Assembly: GCF_001550135.1 (NCBI RefSeq)
Contig: NZ_LRUE01000013.1
Coordinates: 331,025 to 395,024, forward strand
Source: Pseudoalteromonas shioyasakiensis
Lineage (GTDB): Bacteria > Pseudomonadota > Gammaproteobacteria > Enterobacterales > Alteromonadaceae
Direction of reading: 5' to 3'
DNA length: 64,000 bases
Below, piece after piece: positions 50,513-59,741 of this stretch. A program made the position numbers and the translations under genes. How positions within the stretch are numbered: position 1 is the stretch's first letter; each line of letters opens with the position of its first letter. The notes beneath the pieces are model-generated. The model had not been told where the DNA came from. It did no database searches and was given only the letters and a program-made list of their open reading frames with translations.

Positions 50513-52195
50513 ATGGCATTTAGTGAAGGGTATGATGCGATTAAATCGCAGCTTGGATTAGACATTGCTCAGCTAATTCTCGACAGTGGGGATGCGGGTA
50601 TCTGGCTTTGGAATGTACAAACAGGCGAAACCATTTTTAATGATAAGTGGGCCGATATTATCGGTTATTCACTGCAAGAATTATTGCCAGTTTCAATTGA
50701 AACTTGGCTCAGCTTTGCTCACCCTGACGACCTGTCAAAATCGGAACAGCTATTAAACGCTCACTTTAAAGGTGACTCTGAGCGCTATATTTGCGAAGCA
50801 CGAATGAAGCATAAACAAGGGCACTGGGTTAAAGTGCTCGATAAAGGCAAAGTGCAAAGTTGGGATGAAAATGGCAACCCTGAGTGGATGTTAGGCGTTC
50901 ATATCGATATTACTGAACAGTGGTTAAAAGAGCGTGAAATTGAGTTTTTACATGCTAAGTTGCAAAAGTTTACTGATAACTTACCGGGGTTTGTTTATCA
51001 GTATGTGGTCGAAAATGATGGCACCGCATATTTCCCTTTTGCCAGCTCCAAAGTCTTCAACATTTATGGCTGCACGGCAGAGGATATAAAAAAGTCTGCT
51101 GATTTAATGATGCATATTATCCATCCAGATGACTTAAAGCGCGTTATAAAAAGCATTGAAAAATCGCGAGTCGAATTATCCGAGTGGCATGAGGTTTATA
51201 GAGTCAATCACCCAACTAAAGGGGGGATTTGGGTTGAAGGAAAGTCCTCACCAATTGCCCGTGCTAATGGCAGTGTTGAGTGGAATGGTTATTCAGAAGA
51301 TGTCACTGAAGAAGTTAAAAGTAACGAAAAAATACAGCTGCTTACTGCGGTCTTTACCACAACAAGTCGTGGTATATTGATCACCACCCCTGAGCCTAAA
51401 ATTGTGGATGTTAACCCTGCTTTTGAGCAAATTACAGGCTTTAGTAAGGCAGAAGTGCTTGGTAAAAATCCATCTATACTCTCAGCTAAGCAGCAACCCA
51501 AAGAGTTTTTTGAAAAGATGTGGGAGCGTTTATTAAGTACTGGCCGTTGGCAAGGTGAAATATGGAACAAGCGCAAAACTGGTGAAGTATTTCCTGAGTT
51601 GTTAACCATAGATGCTATGTATGACGAATATGGCCAAGTGAGTCATTACATTGGTGCATTTGATGATATTTCGCAGGCAGTAGAAAAGCGCCAACTGCTT
51701 GATGAATTAGTCAATCAAGACCCACTGACTAAGCTGTTAAATCGGCGTGGTTTAGATATTCAGTTACACTCATTTTCTCATCATGCGGCGAATGAAGGTA
51801 ACCAGTTCTCGTTGATTTATGTCGACCTTGATAACTTTAAACTGGTAAATGATACCTTTGGTCACGAGCAGGGCGATAATCTACTTCTAGAAATCAGTGA
51901 GCAGCTTTCACTTCAGCTGCGTGACAAAGACATATTAGCGCGCATTGGTGGCGATGAGTTTGTGATTGTGTTGCCAAATTTAGCAAAGCTCTCTGTTTGC
52001 CAAGACATTGCTGGACGCTGCCAAAAAGCAGTTGAAGGCGTAGCAAAGCGCTACGCAACCAAAGTGCCTGTGAGTGCTAGTTTTGGTATCGCGCTTTACC
52101 CAGAGGATGGTAAAAATGCCAAAGAGTTACTCGCCACTGCTGACGAGCAAATGTATAAGATGAAGCTTAAACATAAAGCATCACCACTCGGTTGA
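50513..52195 (+). CDS. PAS-GGDEF diguanylate cyclase
   Basis: The 560-residue protein has three PAS domains (about 20-140 with GIWLWNVQTGETIFNDKW, 148-270 with FAHPDDL-like motif IIHPDDLKRV, and 275-395 with NPAFEQITGFSKAEVLGKNPS) and a C-terminal GGDEF domain (about 400-555). The active loop is GGDEF in RIGGDEFVIVL, with an intact I-site RDKD just upstream, so it is a product-inhibited cyclic di-GMP synthase. It has no TM helix, so it senses a cytosolic cue through PAS domains. It overlaps the DUF2799 lipoprotein gene by 15 bases, convergent. Confidence 0.93.
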   Translation: MAFSEGYDAIKSQLGLDIAQLILDSGDAGIWLWNVQTGETIFNDKWADIIGYSLQELLPVSIETWLSFAHPDDLSKSEQLLNAHFKGDSERYICEARMKHKQGHWVKVLDKGKVQSWDENGNPEWMLGVHIDITEQWLKEREIEFLHAKLQKFTDNLPGFVYQYVVENDGTAYFPFASSKVFNIYGCTAEDIKKSADLMMHIIHPDDLKRVIKSIEKSRVELSEWHEVYRVNHPTKGGIWVEGKSSPIARANGSVEWNGYSEDVTEEVKSNEKIQLLTAVFTTTSRGILITTPEPKIVDVNPAFEQITGFSKAEVLGKNPSILSAKQQPKEFFEKMWERLLSTGRWQGEIWNKRKTGEVFPELLTIDAMYDEYGQVSHYIGAFDDISQAVEKRQLLDELVNQDPLTKLLNRRGLDIQLHSFSHHAANEGNQFSLIYVDLDNFKLVNDTFGHEQGDNLLLEISEQLSLQLRDKDILARIGGDEFVIVLPNLAKLSVCQDIAGRCQKAVEGVAKRYATKVPVSASFGIALYPEDGKNAKELLATADEQMYKMKLKHKASPLG

Positions 52196-52750
52196 TATTT
52201 CGACACTCGGCAATTTATTTAAAAGCGGAAGTAAAGCACGCTCTTTGCGTAAATCTTTGCGCTCGTTTTCTAAATCTCTTCGTTCTCGATATAGCGCTTT
52301 TTGCTGGCCATTATCAAGCTGATTGCTGTTAAGCTCTGCACGAATATCTTTTAGGCGACGGTCTATGTCGTCAATTCGGTCATCAATGTATATCAGCCTT
52401 TGTTGTACTTGATATCTGTCGTTACCTTCTTGCCATGCTTTACGAAACGCCGTGCTATTACAAACACCATTGTAAGATGCGCCTTGCATACCAAGCGTAA
52501 AGCCATTTTCGGGCTCACAATACACTGCCAGACCTTGATCGTATCCCACTTTATATTCAGCAATATCGGCACTTACGCCATATTCGCTGCATTGTGATAA
52601 GGCATCGATGCCATCACGATACTCAGTGCCATCTGCACCATGTTTATAACCAATACCATGCCAATTGGCTTGTAAACATTCATCTTTACTGACTGAGGTA
52701 CAGCCTGCTAATACGATTAATGGCAGTAGAGGAAGTATCCATTTTCTCAT
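52181..52750 (-). CDS. DUF2799 lipoprotein
   Basis: The 189-residue protein has a lipoprotein signal with lipobox VLAGC (Cys17), a DUF2799 domain with pattern CLQANWHGIGYKHG...GIDAL...C...Y..GYDQGL..YC.P, and a C-terminal charged coiled-coil (about 115-175, RRDLENERKDLRKERALL). Function unknown; members are envelope lipoproteins. It overlaps the convergent GGDEF gene by 15 bases. Confidence 0.82.
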   Translation of the reverse strand: MRKWILPLLPLIVLAGCTSVSKDECLQANWHGIGYKHGADGTEYRDGIDALSQCSEYGVSADIAEYKVGYDQGLAVYCEPENGFTLGMQGASYNGVCNSTAFRKAWQEGNDRYQVQQRLIYIDDRIDDIDRRLKDIRAELNSNQLDNGQQKALYRERRDLENERKDLRKERALLPLLNKLPSVEISTEW

Positions 52751-52836
52751 TAAAGTCTCAGCTTAAATTATTAATAACTGACTTGATTCTAGCCTGTAAT
52801 ATTATTTTTTAGAAAGTAGTTTTTGTATTTCATAAT

Positions 52837-52858
52837 AATGCCCTCAGATGAGGGCATT
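52837..52858 (-). terminator. Hairpin after asparagine-synthetase-like gene
   Basis: AATGCCCTC (52837-52845) and GAGGGCATT (52850-52858) form a perfect 9-bp stem with loop AGAT, 12 bases past the minus-strand stop at 52870. The T tail is weak. Confidence 0.5.
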
Positions 52859-52869
52859 GTGACTACCAA

Positions 52870-54537
52870 TTACCACTGACAGAACCGCTGAGCAATGCGT
52901 ATATTTGGCTGAGCATTCTTTAAGTGAGCTAACTGTAATAAGCATAACGCGGTAAAGTGACTGCGTTTGATCAGTTGATGGCGATCAAAGCGCATGATCT
53001 CGTACCACAGCTTAAAGAGCTCGCCAAAACGCATCAGATTGTTATTGTTAAACTGCCACTGTGATTGGTAATTTACCTTGATAGGACAAGGCATATGACC
53101 CGGATAGGCTTGCCAGGGGGCAAGCATAGCACGTGGGTAACTGGTTTTAAGCCAGCGTTGATAAAAGCGGTGCTTACGAACATATTCAACAGGGACAGCT
53201 AAAGGATATTGTAGTACCTTCCACGAATAAAACGGATGAAAGAACTCCATTTTAAATTCGCATACTTGCTCGTTTGGAATGCTCAAATGATGGTGTTGAT
53301 CATTGAGTAGCAAAAACAATTGAAATGCTTTTTCGAGTGGTAGCTCGGCTAACGGTTTAAAACTAAGTTTTAGGTTATCAATTAATTTTTGTTGTAGTAG
53401 TGACGCATTATGTACCACTGACTTTGGCAAATAAGCGTACTGCTGATCTAAATAAGCTTGAATGAGCTTATCAAGATTGTTTTCTTTTGCCGCATCATAA
53501 ATAGCGTCGCCATAAAATACGGCACCTAAGCCAACACTGCCACCATTACCAGACCAACTAATTTGTGGTCTTGAAACGGTTTTATATTCATTGTGATGTG
53601 CTTTGCGCCAGTATTTGCCAAGGCGCTGCTCAACAGAGAGCGTTTGCGTGTCGCGTACTTGCACAACTTCAAGTTTAAGGGCATTTTGCGAAGCATATTG
53701 TTTTGCGCAGTAGAGATCTTGGCTATCTGATTGCGAAAAATTAAACGACTTAAGCTCAACACCTTGGCGTAATAGCTCGCAGTTAATTAACCGTGAATCA
53801 AGGCCGCCAGACAAGGTGCTCAGCACTTTTTTATCGGTGTGCATCGCTTTTGTTACCACACTGCGAAAAGCCTGAGTAACGCCTTCAATTGCATCGGTCA
53901 CCTCTCGGTTTTGTTTGGCAAGGGCGACCCAATCAAAGTAACGCTGTTTTACCACGCCGTGGCTGGCATCGAAACGTAATATTTCGCCTGAGTATGAGCA
54001 TTTAATGTTTTTGTAAGGCGTGTGATCTAATAGCGGGTAACCAAGCACAGCAAGCTCTGTGAGTGCTTCGGCATCGCTTTCAAGCTCAATACTCAGCTGT
54101 TTAAATATCCCCAAGTTGGTTGAAAACAGTAAGCCTTGCGCCGTTTTTAAGGTGTAAAACGGTTTTAAGCCAAGTGGGTCGGTGGCAAGTACTAAGCTGC
54201 CTAATTGGCTATTAAACTGGCAAAAGCTAAATACCCCTTCACATTGCTGTAAGCAAGTGTTGAGCGAAGCTGTATTGGCCATGGTTTTTAAATCATCACA
54301 GCGCGAGCTGCTCAGTAAAGGGTGACCAATCAGCGTTGCAATTTGCGACTCAGTTTGCAACCAACTCGCTTGTTGGTAAGCATCAAAGTCATAGTGAAAA
54401 ATAGCTCCATTATCGCAATCAAAGCGCTGAACATCTGCTTTTTTATAGCGATTAAATACATCAGCTAGTTGATTAATATAATGAAATTCTGTTTTGCCTA
54501 ATTCATTGAATTGGATATAACCTGCGATAACAGCCAT
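52870..54537 (-). CDS. Asparagine-synthetase homologue without glutaminase Cys
   Basis: The 555-residue protein resembles AsnB: an N-terminal Ntn-like domain (about 1-175, FCQFNSQLGSLVLATDPLGLKPFY) and a synthetase domain with PPi loop SGGLDSRL (about residue 247). The mature enzyme starts MAVIAGY: residue 2 is Ala in place of the catalytic Cys of class II glutaminases, so it cannot use glutamine in the usual way and could use ammonia or another amine. The ATG at 54537 is chosen because AAGGTGG lies 6 bases upstream; the earlier frame start at 54585 gives 16 odd residues. It is alone between DUF2799 and prpE. No precursor peptide gene (as for lasso peptides) is seen beside it. Confidence 0.78.
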   Translation of the reverse strand: MAVIAGYIQFNELGKTEFHYINQLADVFNRYKKADVQRFDCDNGAIFHYDFDAYQQASWLQTESQIATLIGHPLLSSSRCDDLKTMANTASLNTCLQQCEGVFSFCQFNSQLGSLVLATDPLGLKPFYTLKTAQGLLFSTNLGIFKQLSIELESDAEALTELAVLGYPLLDHTPYKNIKCSYSGEILRFDASHGVVKQRYFDWVALAKQNREVTDAIEGVTQAFRSVVTKAMHTDKKVLSTLSGGLDSRLINCELLRQGVELKSFNFSQSDSQDLYCAKQYASQNALKLEVVQVRDTQTLSVEQRLGKYWRKAHHNEYKTVSRPQISWSGNGGSVGLGAVFYGDAIYDAAKENNLDKLIQAYLDQQYAYLPKSVVHNASLLQQKLIDNLKLSFKPLAELPLEKAFQLFLLLNDQHHHLSIPNEQVCEFKMEFFHPFYSWKVLQYPLAVPVEYVRKHRFYQRWLKTSYPRAMLAPWQAYPGHMPCPIKVNYQSQWQFNNNNLMRFGELFKLWYEIMRFDRHQLIKRSHFTALCLLQLAHLKNAQPNIRIAQRFCQW

Positions 54538-54599
54538 GTTAACCACCTTTTCGTTTGCTAACTTACATGTAAAGTTGCAAGCCATAGGCCAAAACGAAT

Positions 54600-54621
54600 A
54601 AAGGCCTTAAACAAGGCCTTT
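54600..54621 (-). terminator. Hairpin after prpE
   Basis: AAGGCCTT (54601-54608) and AAGGCCTT (54613-54620) with loop AAAC form a stem that is self-complementary on both strands, 29 bases past the prpE stop. The minus-strand tail is T-rich. Confidence 0.6.
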
Positions 54622-54649
54622 GGTAACATTACAAAATTACAAACGCAGA

Positions 54650-56533
54650 TCAGCGATTGTTAAGTTGTTGGTTGATTTCATCAAATATACTCGCATCATC
54701 AATGGTTGATGGAATTTGCAGTTCTTCACCATCGACCAATTGGCGTAAGTTCTTTCTGAGTATTTTCCCTGAGCGGGTTTTTGGGAGGCGTTCAACATGC
54801 AAAATGTTTTTCAGGCAGGCAATGGCGCCAATTTGATTTCTTACCGAGTGCACTAACTGTTGCTCAACTTCTTTGCTATCGCCAAGATAATCGTCTTTGA
54901 GCACTATCATCGCCATGGGTAATTGCCCTTTGAGTGCATCGTTAACACCAAATACTGCACATTCAGCAACAGCAGGGTGGGCTGCTACAATTTCTTCCAT
55001 TTCACCGGTTGATAAGCGATGACCCGCAACGTTAATTACATCGTCGGTACGACCCATAATAAATAGATACCCATCGTCATCAATATAGCCGCCATCACCA
55101 GAGAGGTAATAACCTGGGTACTCGCTTAAGTAGCCCGCTTGAAAGCGTTCATTGTTTTGCCAAATTGTTGGTAAACAGCCCGGTGGTAAAGGCAGTTTAA
55201 TTACAACTGCACCGCTTTCGTTTGCAGCGCACTGCTCACCATTCATATCAAGAATTTGTACATCAAATCCCGGTGTTGGCACCGTTGAACTACCCGGCTT
55301 AGTAGCAAGTTGTTCAATACCAATTGGATTACACGCAATTGCCCAACCTGTTTCTGTTTGCCACCAGTGGTCGAGTACAGGCAAGCCGGTGTTGTCTTTT
55401 AGCCATTCATAAGTGGGTGGATCTAGGCGCTCACCGGCCAAGAATAAGCGTTTTAAACTTGAGGTATCGTATTGTTTAAAGCCCTCAGCGGTAGGGTCTT
55501 CTTTTTTAATTGCGCGAAACGCAGTAGGAGCACTGAATAAAGCGGTGACTTTATAATCTTCTACAACACGCCAAAACGCACTGGCATCTGGGGTTCTTAT
55601 TGGTTTGCCTTCGTAAAGTACGGTGGCACAGCGATAAATGAGCGGTGCATAAACAATGTATGAGTGACCAACCACCCAGCCAATATCTGAAGCTGCCCAA
55701 AATACCTCGCCGGGTTTCATGCCATACACGGTTTCCATGCTGTAATGCATTGCAACTGCGTGACCCCCGTTTTCTCGAACCACCCCTTTAGGTGTGCCTG
55801 TGGTGCCTGATGTGTAAAGAATATAAAGCGGGTCGTCGCCTGCAACAGGCACTGCATCGACTGCACTTGCTGCATCAGAGGCTGATTGCCAATCGATGTC
55901 TCGGCCATCTTGCATCTCGGCAATCGCTTGCTCACGCTGAAATACAATACAGTGTTCAACAGCATGCTTGGCAGTTTCGAGTGCTTCATCAAGCAGTGGT
56001 TTATATTCAATCACATGATTAATTTCGACCCCGCAAGACGCAGTAAGCACAAGCTTAGGCTTTGCATCATCAATACGCACCGCGAGTTCGTGTGGTGCAA
56101 AACCACCAAATACAACGGAGTGAATGGCACCAAGACGCGCGCACGCTAGCATACCAATAACCGCTTGTGGGATCATTGGCATATAAATGACTACACGGTC
56201 ACCTTTGCTTACGCCAAGGGATTGCATGAGTCCTGCAAATTTAGCAACTTGAGTTTGTAACTCGCCATAAGTGTATTGTTGTTTGGTATTGGTAACAGGA
56301 GAGTCGTAAATCAGTGCAGTTTGGTCGCCATAGCCTGCTTCGACATGTTGGTCGAGGGCTAAGTAACAAGTGTTTAATTGACCATCGGCAAACCAATGGT
56401 AAAAATCATTATCGTCATATTGATAAGGGGCACTTGGCTCTTTAAACCAAGGAATTCGTTTACTTTGCTCAAGCCAAAACTGACCCGGATCGCGCTGGAA
56501 CTGTTGATATTGTTGTTGATATTCGCCCGCCAT
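54650..56533 (-). CDS. prpE: Propionyl-CoA synthetase PrpE
   Basis: The 627-residue protein is an ANL-family acyl-CoA ligase: LYTSGTTGTPKGV (P-loop), DHWWQTETGWAIACNPIG (adenine and acyl pocket typical of PrpE), YLSGDGGYIDDDGYLFIMGR (quoted in part: SGDGGYIDDDGY), and C-terminal PKTRSGKILRK with the catalytic, acetylatable Lys. It turns propionate (or acetate) with CoA and ATP into the acyl-CoA in the methylcitrate pathway. The length fits. It stands alone, away from prpBCD, which is common in this order. Confidence 0.92.
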   Translation of the reverse strand: MAGEYQQQYQQFQRDPGQFWLEQSKRIPWFKEPSAPYQYDDNDFYHWFADGQLNTCYLALDQHVEAGYGDQTALIYDSPVTNTKQQYTYGELQTQVAKFAGLMQSLGVSKGDRVVIYMPMIPQAVIGMLACARLGAIHSVVFGGFAPHELAVRIDDAKPKLVLTASCGVEINHVIEYKPLLDEALETAKHAVEHCIVFQREQAIAEMQDGRDIDWQSASDAASAVDAVPVAGDDPLYILYTSGTTGTPKGVVRENGGHAVAMHYSMETVYGMKPGEVFWAASDIGWVVGHSYIVYAPLIYRCATVLYEGKPIRTPDASAFWRVVEDYKVTALFSAPTAFRAIKKEDPTAEGFKQYDTSSLKRLFLAGERLDPPTYEWLKDNTGLPVLDHWWQTETGWAIACNPIGIEQLATKPGSSTVPTPGFDVQILDMNGEQCAANESGAVVIKLPLPPGCLPTIWQNNERFQAGYLSEYPGYYLSGDGGYIDDDGYLFIMGRTDDVINVAGHRLSTGEMEEIVAAHPAVAECAVFGVNDALKGQLPMAMIVLKDDYLGDSKEVEQQLVHSVRNQIGAIACLKNILHVERLPKTRSGKILRKNLRQLVDGEELQIPSTIDDASIFDEINQQLNNR

Positions 56534-56638
56534 TGTGAGGCTCCTATACTTTTTAGTGAGAGACCCTAAAAAATGTAGGTGTTTTTTTGATTAAATAATA
56601 TGCGACCTTGGTCGGCATTAATTGGGCTAAATGTCGTG

Positions 56639-56664
56639 AAATCGCCCTGTTTAGGGGCGATTTT
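56639..56664 (-). terminator. Terminator of TPR-kinase operon
   Basis: AAATCGCCC (56639-56647) and GGGCGATTT (56655-56663) form a perfect 9-bp stem with a 7-base loop, 20 bases past the kinase stop. Confidence 0.7.
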
Positions 56665-56682
56665 AGGGAATCGTGGTGCTAA

Positions 56683-58899
56683 TTAAACCTGTTGTTCACT
56701 AATAAGCGGTAAGCAAATGAGGATCTTAACGCCACCTAGCTCACTATGCTCAGCTTTAATAGTGCCTTTGTGTGTTTCAATCAGGCTTTTACAAATTGCA
56801 AGCCCAAGGCCTGAGCCGCCTGTTTGACGGCTGCGCGACTTATCAACGCGGTATAAACGTTCGAATATTTCAACTAACTGATTATTGGTAACGCCGGGTG
56901 GGGTATCTTCAATACTAAAAGTAATACTCTGCTCTGAGGCCATTGCTATAAATTTAATTTTGCCGGGTTTATCAGTATAAAAAGTACTGTTTGATAAAAG
57001 GTTCGTCAGTACTTGCTTAATTTTATCGATATCCCATGTGACTTTGATATCAGCAGCAAGGTGAATGTTACAAGTAAATTCAAAGCCTTTGTTTTCTACA
57101 AAAGCAGTAAAGTCTTGCTGCCAAACGGATAATACATCAGCAAGTAAATAGGGTTTTAGTTTCAGATATAGGCTATCGGAGTCAGCTTGTGCTAGTTGAT
57201 GGATATCACGGATCAGTACATTGATATCGGTAAGTTTTCGATTAATGGCATCGTAAGAGGCATCTACGTCTTTGGCGATATTGTATTGCAATGCTTCAAC
57301 TTGCAATTGTAGTGCTGTGAGTGGCGTGCGAATTTCATGAGACACATCGGCTAGTAAGCGGTTCTTTTTATCAACGACTTCTTGGAGTAGCTGTGCTCGT
57401 TCACTGGCAAGCTTACGCTTTTTAAATGAGCGGTAACCAAAGCCAGATATCAGCAAAATCACGCAGCTTAAGCCCAGTAACCACGCTTTGAATTGCCATT
57501 CACTTTCGCTTAGTTGAGCCGCTTGAATTTGCTTTTCAGCACTCAATTGGTTGATTTCTTGCTGATTTCGCATAAAAGCTACTTGGCTTTGCATCGCGGC
57601 CACGGTTAAGTCGTGCTGATTTTTACCGGTACTATCTTCAAGGGTTTGATAGCGGTTTTGCGATTCAAATGCTTGTTTATACAGTTGTAAAGCAAGGTAA
57701 GAGTCAGTGAGTAACTTATTTAAACTAATTTGATCTTCAACATCTTGCAGCTCATCAGCCTGTTTTAAAGCCTGCTCTGCGGTTTTAATTGCTTCAGCGT
57801 GATCATCAAGGGCTTGATAAATACGTGTTTGAGTGATCCCTAAAGATACCAAGTGTGAGCGAAAATTATAGTCAGTAGCGATTGCCAAAGCGCGGTTGAT
57901 ATAGGCTTGCGCTTCACTTATGTTATTTTGTTTTAAAGCAATTAACGCCATTAAATCGTACGAGCGACATAGCCCTGTGTTTGAAGATGATTGCTGATAA
58001 TAGCTAATCGACTTTTCTGCGTAATCTGTGGCTGTAGCAAGTTCGCCTTGTTTTAGCGCAGCGTAGCCGACCTTCATGGCACTGTTACCGATGTCGACTT
58101 TTGAGCCAATTTCTAAATCCAACACGTGGGACATTTTAAAGTGCTTTAACGATTGAGCACTGTCGCCCATACGGCGGTAAACTTCGCCAATTTCGTAAAG
58201 CGAATCGGCTATGCCTTTTTTGTCATCAAGCTTTTGATGCAAAGAGAATGATTGAGTTAAACTTGCAAGCGCCGCATTGTGATCGCCAATAATGGCTTCG
58301 ATTATTCCTAAGTTTAGTAATGCCGATGCATACGATTTTTCATCATCAAACTCATTTAAGATATTAACAGATTTTTGTGCCTCATTTAGGGCGGCTATGT
58401 ATTTATCTTGCCAGCGTAAAATGGCTGCTAATCGCTCATAAGACTGGGCAATCAGCACAGAATCTTTTATCTGTTTAGCAATAGCTAATGCATCTCGGTA
58501 GTGCTGCTCTGCTGTTAGAAAGTTACTTTTTCTGCCTTGTGCGTAGCCCTGAATAAGCATCGCTCGTACTGCAATAGCCTGATTACTTTGCTTTTGTCCG
58601 TACTCCAGTAGCTGCTCTGCATAGCTCAGTGCTTGATCATAATCACCACTGCTCACATTCATAAATGCCAGCGATTCGAATGCCTCTTGTATGATGTTAG
58701 GCTCATTGACGAGAGTTGAGTCGTTAGTTAACTGCTCAAATATTTCAGTGGCTTGGTTTGGGTTACTATTGCGTAGTGACTGGGCTTCGTTTAGCTTTTC
58801 TAACGCTTGTTTAGGGGTAATAGCATAGGTGCTTAGCGTTAGACAGCTAAGGGCACAAGCTAAGGCTAAGCTTTTATAAAATAATGGAATGTTTTTCAT
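56683..58899 (-). CDS. Histidine kinase with periplasmic TPR sensor domain
   Basis: The 738-residue protein has a signal peptide (about 1-26), a long TPR-like helical array (about 30-445) that must lie in the periplasm, a TM helix (about 468-488), and cytoplasmic HisKA (His521 in LADVSHEIRTP) and HATPase (GSGLGLAICKSL) domains. There is no receiver and no adjacent response regulator, so the partner is encoded elsewhere. It starts 2 bases after the stop of a periplasmic SBP3-type gene, so the two are one unit; the binding protein may be the ligand-delivery subunit of the TPR sensor. Confidence 0.9.
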   Translation of the reverse strand: MKNIPLFYKSLALACALSCLTLSTYAITPKQALEKLNEAQSLRNSNPNQATEIFEQLTNDSTLVNEPNIIQEAFESLAFMNVSSGDYDQALSYAEQLLEYGQKQSNQAIAVRAMLIQGYAQGRKSNFLTAEQHYRDALAIAKQIKDSVLIAQSYERLAAILRWQDKYIAALNEAQKSVNILNEFDDEKSYASALLNLGIIEAIIGDHNAALASLTQSFSLHQKLDDKKGIADSLYEIGEVYRRMGDSAQSLKHFKMSHVLDLEIGSKVDIGNSAMKVGYAALKQGELATATDYAEKSISYYQQSSSNTGLCRSYDLMALIALKQNNISEAQAYINRALAIATDYNFRSHLVSLGITQTRIYQALDDHAEAIKTAEQALKQADELQDVEDQISLNKLLTDSYLALQLYKQAFESQNRYQTLEDSTGKNQHDLTVAAMQSQVAFMRNQQEINQLSAEKQIQAAQLSESEWQFKAWLLGLSCVILLISGFGYRSFKKRKLASERAQLLQEVVDKKNRLLADVSHEIRTPLTALQLQVEALQYNIAKDVDASYDAINRKLTDINVLIRDIHQLAQADSDSLYLKLKPYLLADVLSVWQQDFTAFVENKGFEFTCNIHLAADIKVTWDIDKIKQVLTNLLSNSTFYTDKPGKIKFIAMASEQSITFSIEDTPPGVTNNQLVEIFERLYRVDKSRSRQTGGSGLGLAICKSLIETHKGTIKAEHSELGGVKILICLPLISEQQV

Positions 58900-58901
58900 T
58901 T

Positions 58902-59657
58902 TTAATTAGGTAAAGGCAACTGCCATTTTTGTAATATTGCTTGGTATTGACCACTTTGCTTCAAAGCTTCAACCGCGTTTCTTAATTGCGCTGCGAGTTG
59001 TTTATCTAAATTAAGGTTTGCAGCTAAATAAAGACCTGAAGGAAAGTCATCTAAGTGTAGGCTTTTATGAATGTCACTTGGATCAACCCCAGATAATGCC
59101 AGTTCGTTTTGCAAAGTCAGGGTGTTGGTCAGCACAAAGTCTATGCGCTCTTTTTCAAGCAATTGCCAAAGTTGATGGTAATGACTGACTAGCACCAAAT
59201 TTTTATCTTCATTAAATCCGGCTTGCTTCAAGTAATGCTCACTTGAATAGCCTCGAATAGTCGCGACACGGTACTGCTGAGCTTGCTTTAAACTAAATAT
59301 TTTGTGGCTTTTGCTCGCAAGGTCAACGAGGTAAGCGTCCGAAAAATAGGTTTGTGCTAACCACTGAAAGCGACTCTCACGAGCTGGGTTTTTTAGTAGC
59401 GAAATCATTAACATGTTTGGATTGTTTTCGAGCTCATGAAAAGCCCGCGCCATAGGCATAATTGCGAATTCGCTGGGGATGTTTGCGTGTGTTAAGGCGG
59501 CTTTTACTACTTCAACAAGTGCACCATCGGCTTCGCCTTGCTGATTTTTAAAATGGTAAGGAGGTAGATCTTCAGCGATAAAGGTCAGTGTTTTCGCAGC
59601 CGTTGCACAACTGATGAAACAAAGCATGGTAGCAATCAGTAATGAGCGAAACAGCAT
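58902..59657 (-). CDS. Periplasmic SBP3-type substrate-binding protein
   Basis: The 251-residue protein has a signal peptide (cleavage near ATA, about 21) and the amino-acid-type SBP_bac_3 fold: TFIAEDLPPYHFKNQQGEADGALVEVV at the start (quoted in part), MAFARAF-like MPMARAFHELENN, and a second lobe LASKSHKIFSLKQAQQYRVATIRGY. No ABC permease or ATPase genes are near; it lies in an operon with a TPR-type kinase, so it probably senses, not transports. The ligand is unknown. AAAGGATC precedes the ATG. Confidence 0.87.
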   Translation of the reverse strand: MLFRSLLIATMLCFISCATAAKTLTFIAEDLPPYHFKNQQGEADGALVEVVKAALTHANIPSEFAIMPMARAFHELENNPNMLMISLLKNPARESRFQWLAQTYFSDAYLVDLASKSHKIFSLKQAQQYRVATIRGYSSEHYLKQAGFNEDKNLVLVSHYHQLWQLLEKERIDFVLTNTLTLQNELALSGVDPSDIHKSLHLDDFPSGLYLAANLNLDKQLAAQLRNAVEALKQSGQYQAILQKWQLPLPN

Positions 59658-59741
59658 AAAGATCCTTTATCCTTAAACAAGTAATTAACATACTAAAGAA
59701 TCTTAATGAAAAGGTATAGGTTTTTAATTGCCAAGTCAGAT

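Noticed and set aside
52870..54650. Lasso-peptide or RiPP cluster around the asparagine-synthetase homologue
   Set aside because: No precursor peptide, B1/B2 protein or transporter gene is adjacent; neighbours are a DUF2799 lipoprotein and prpE.
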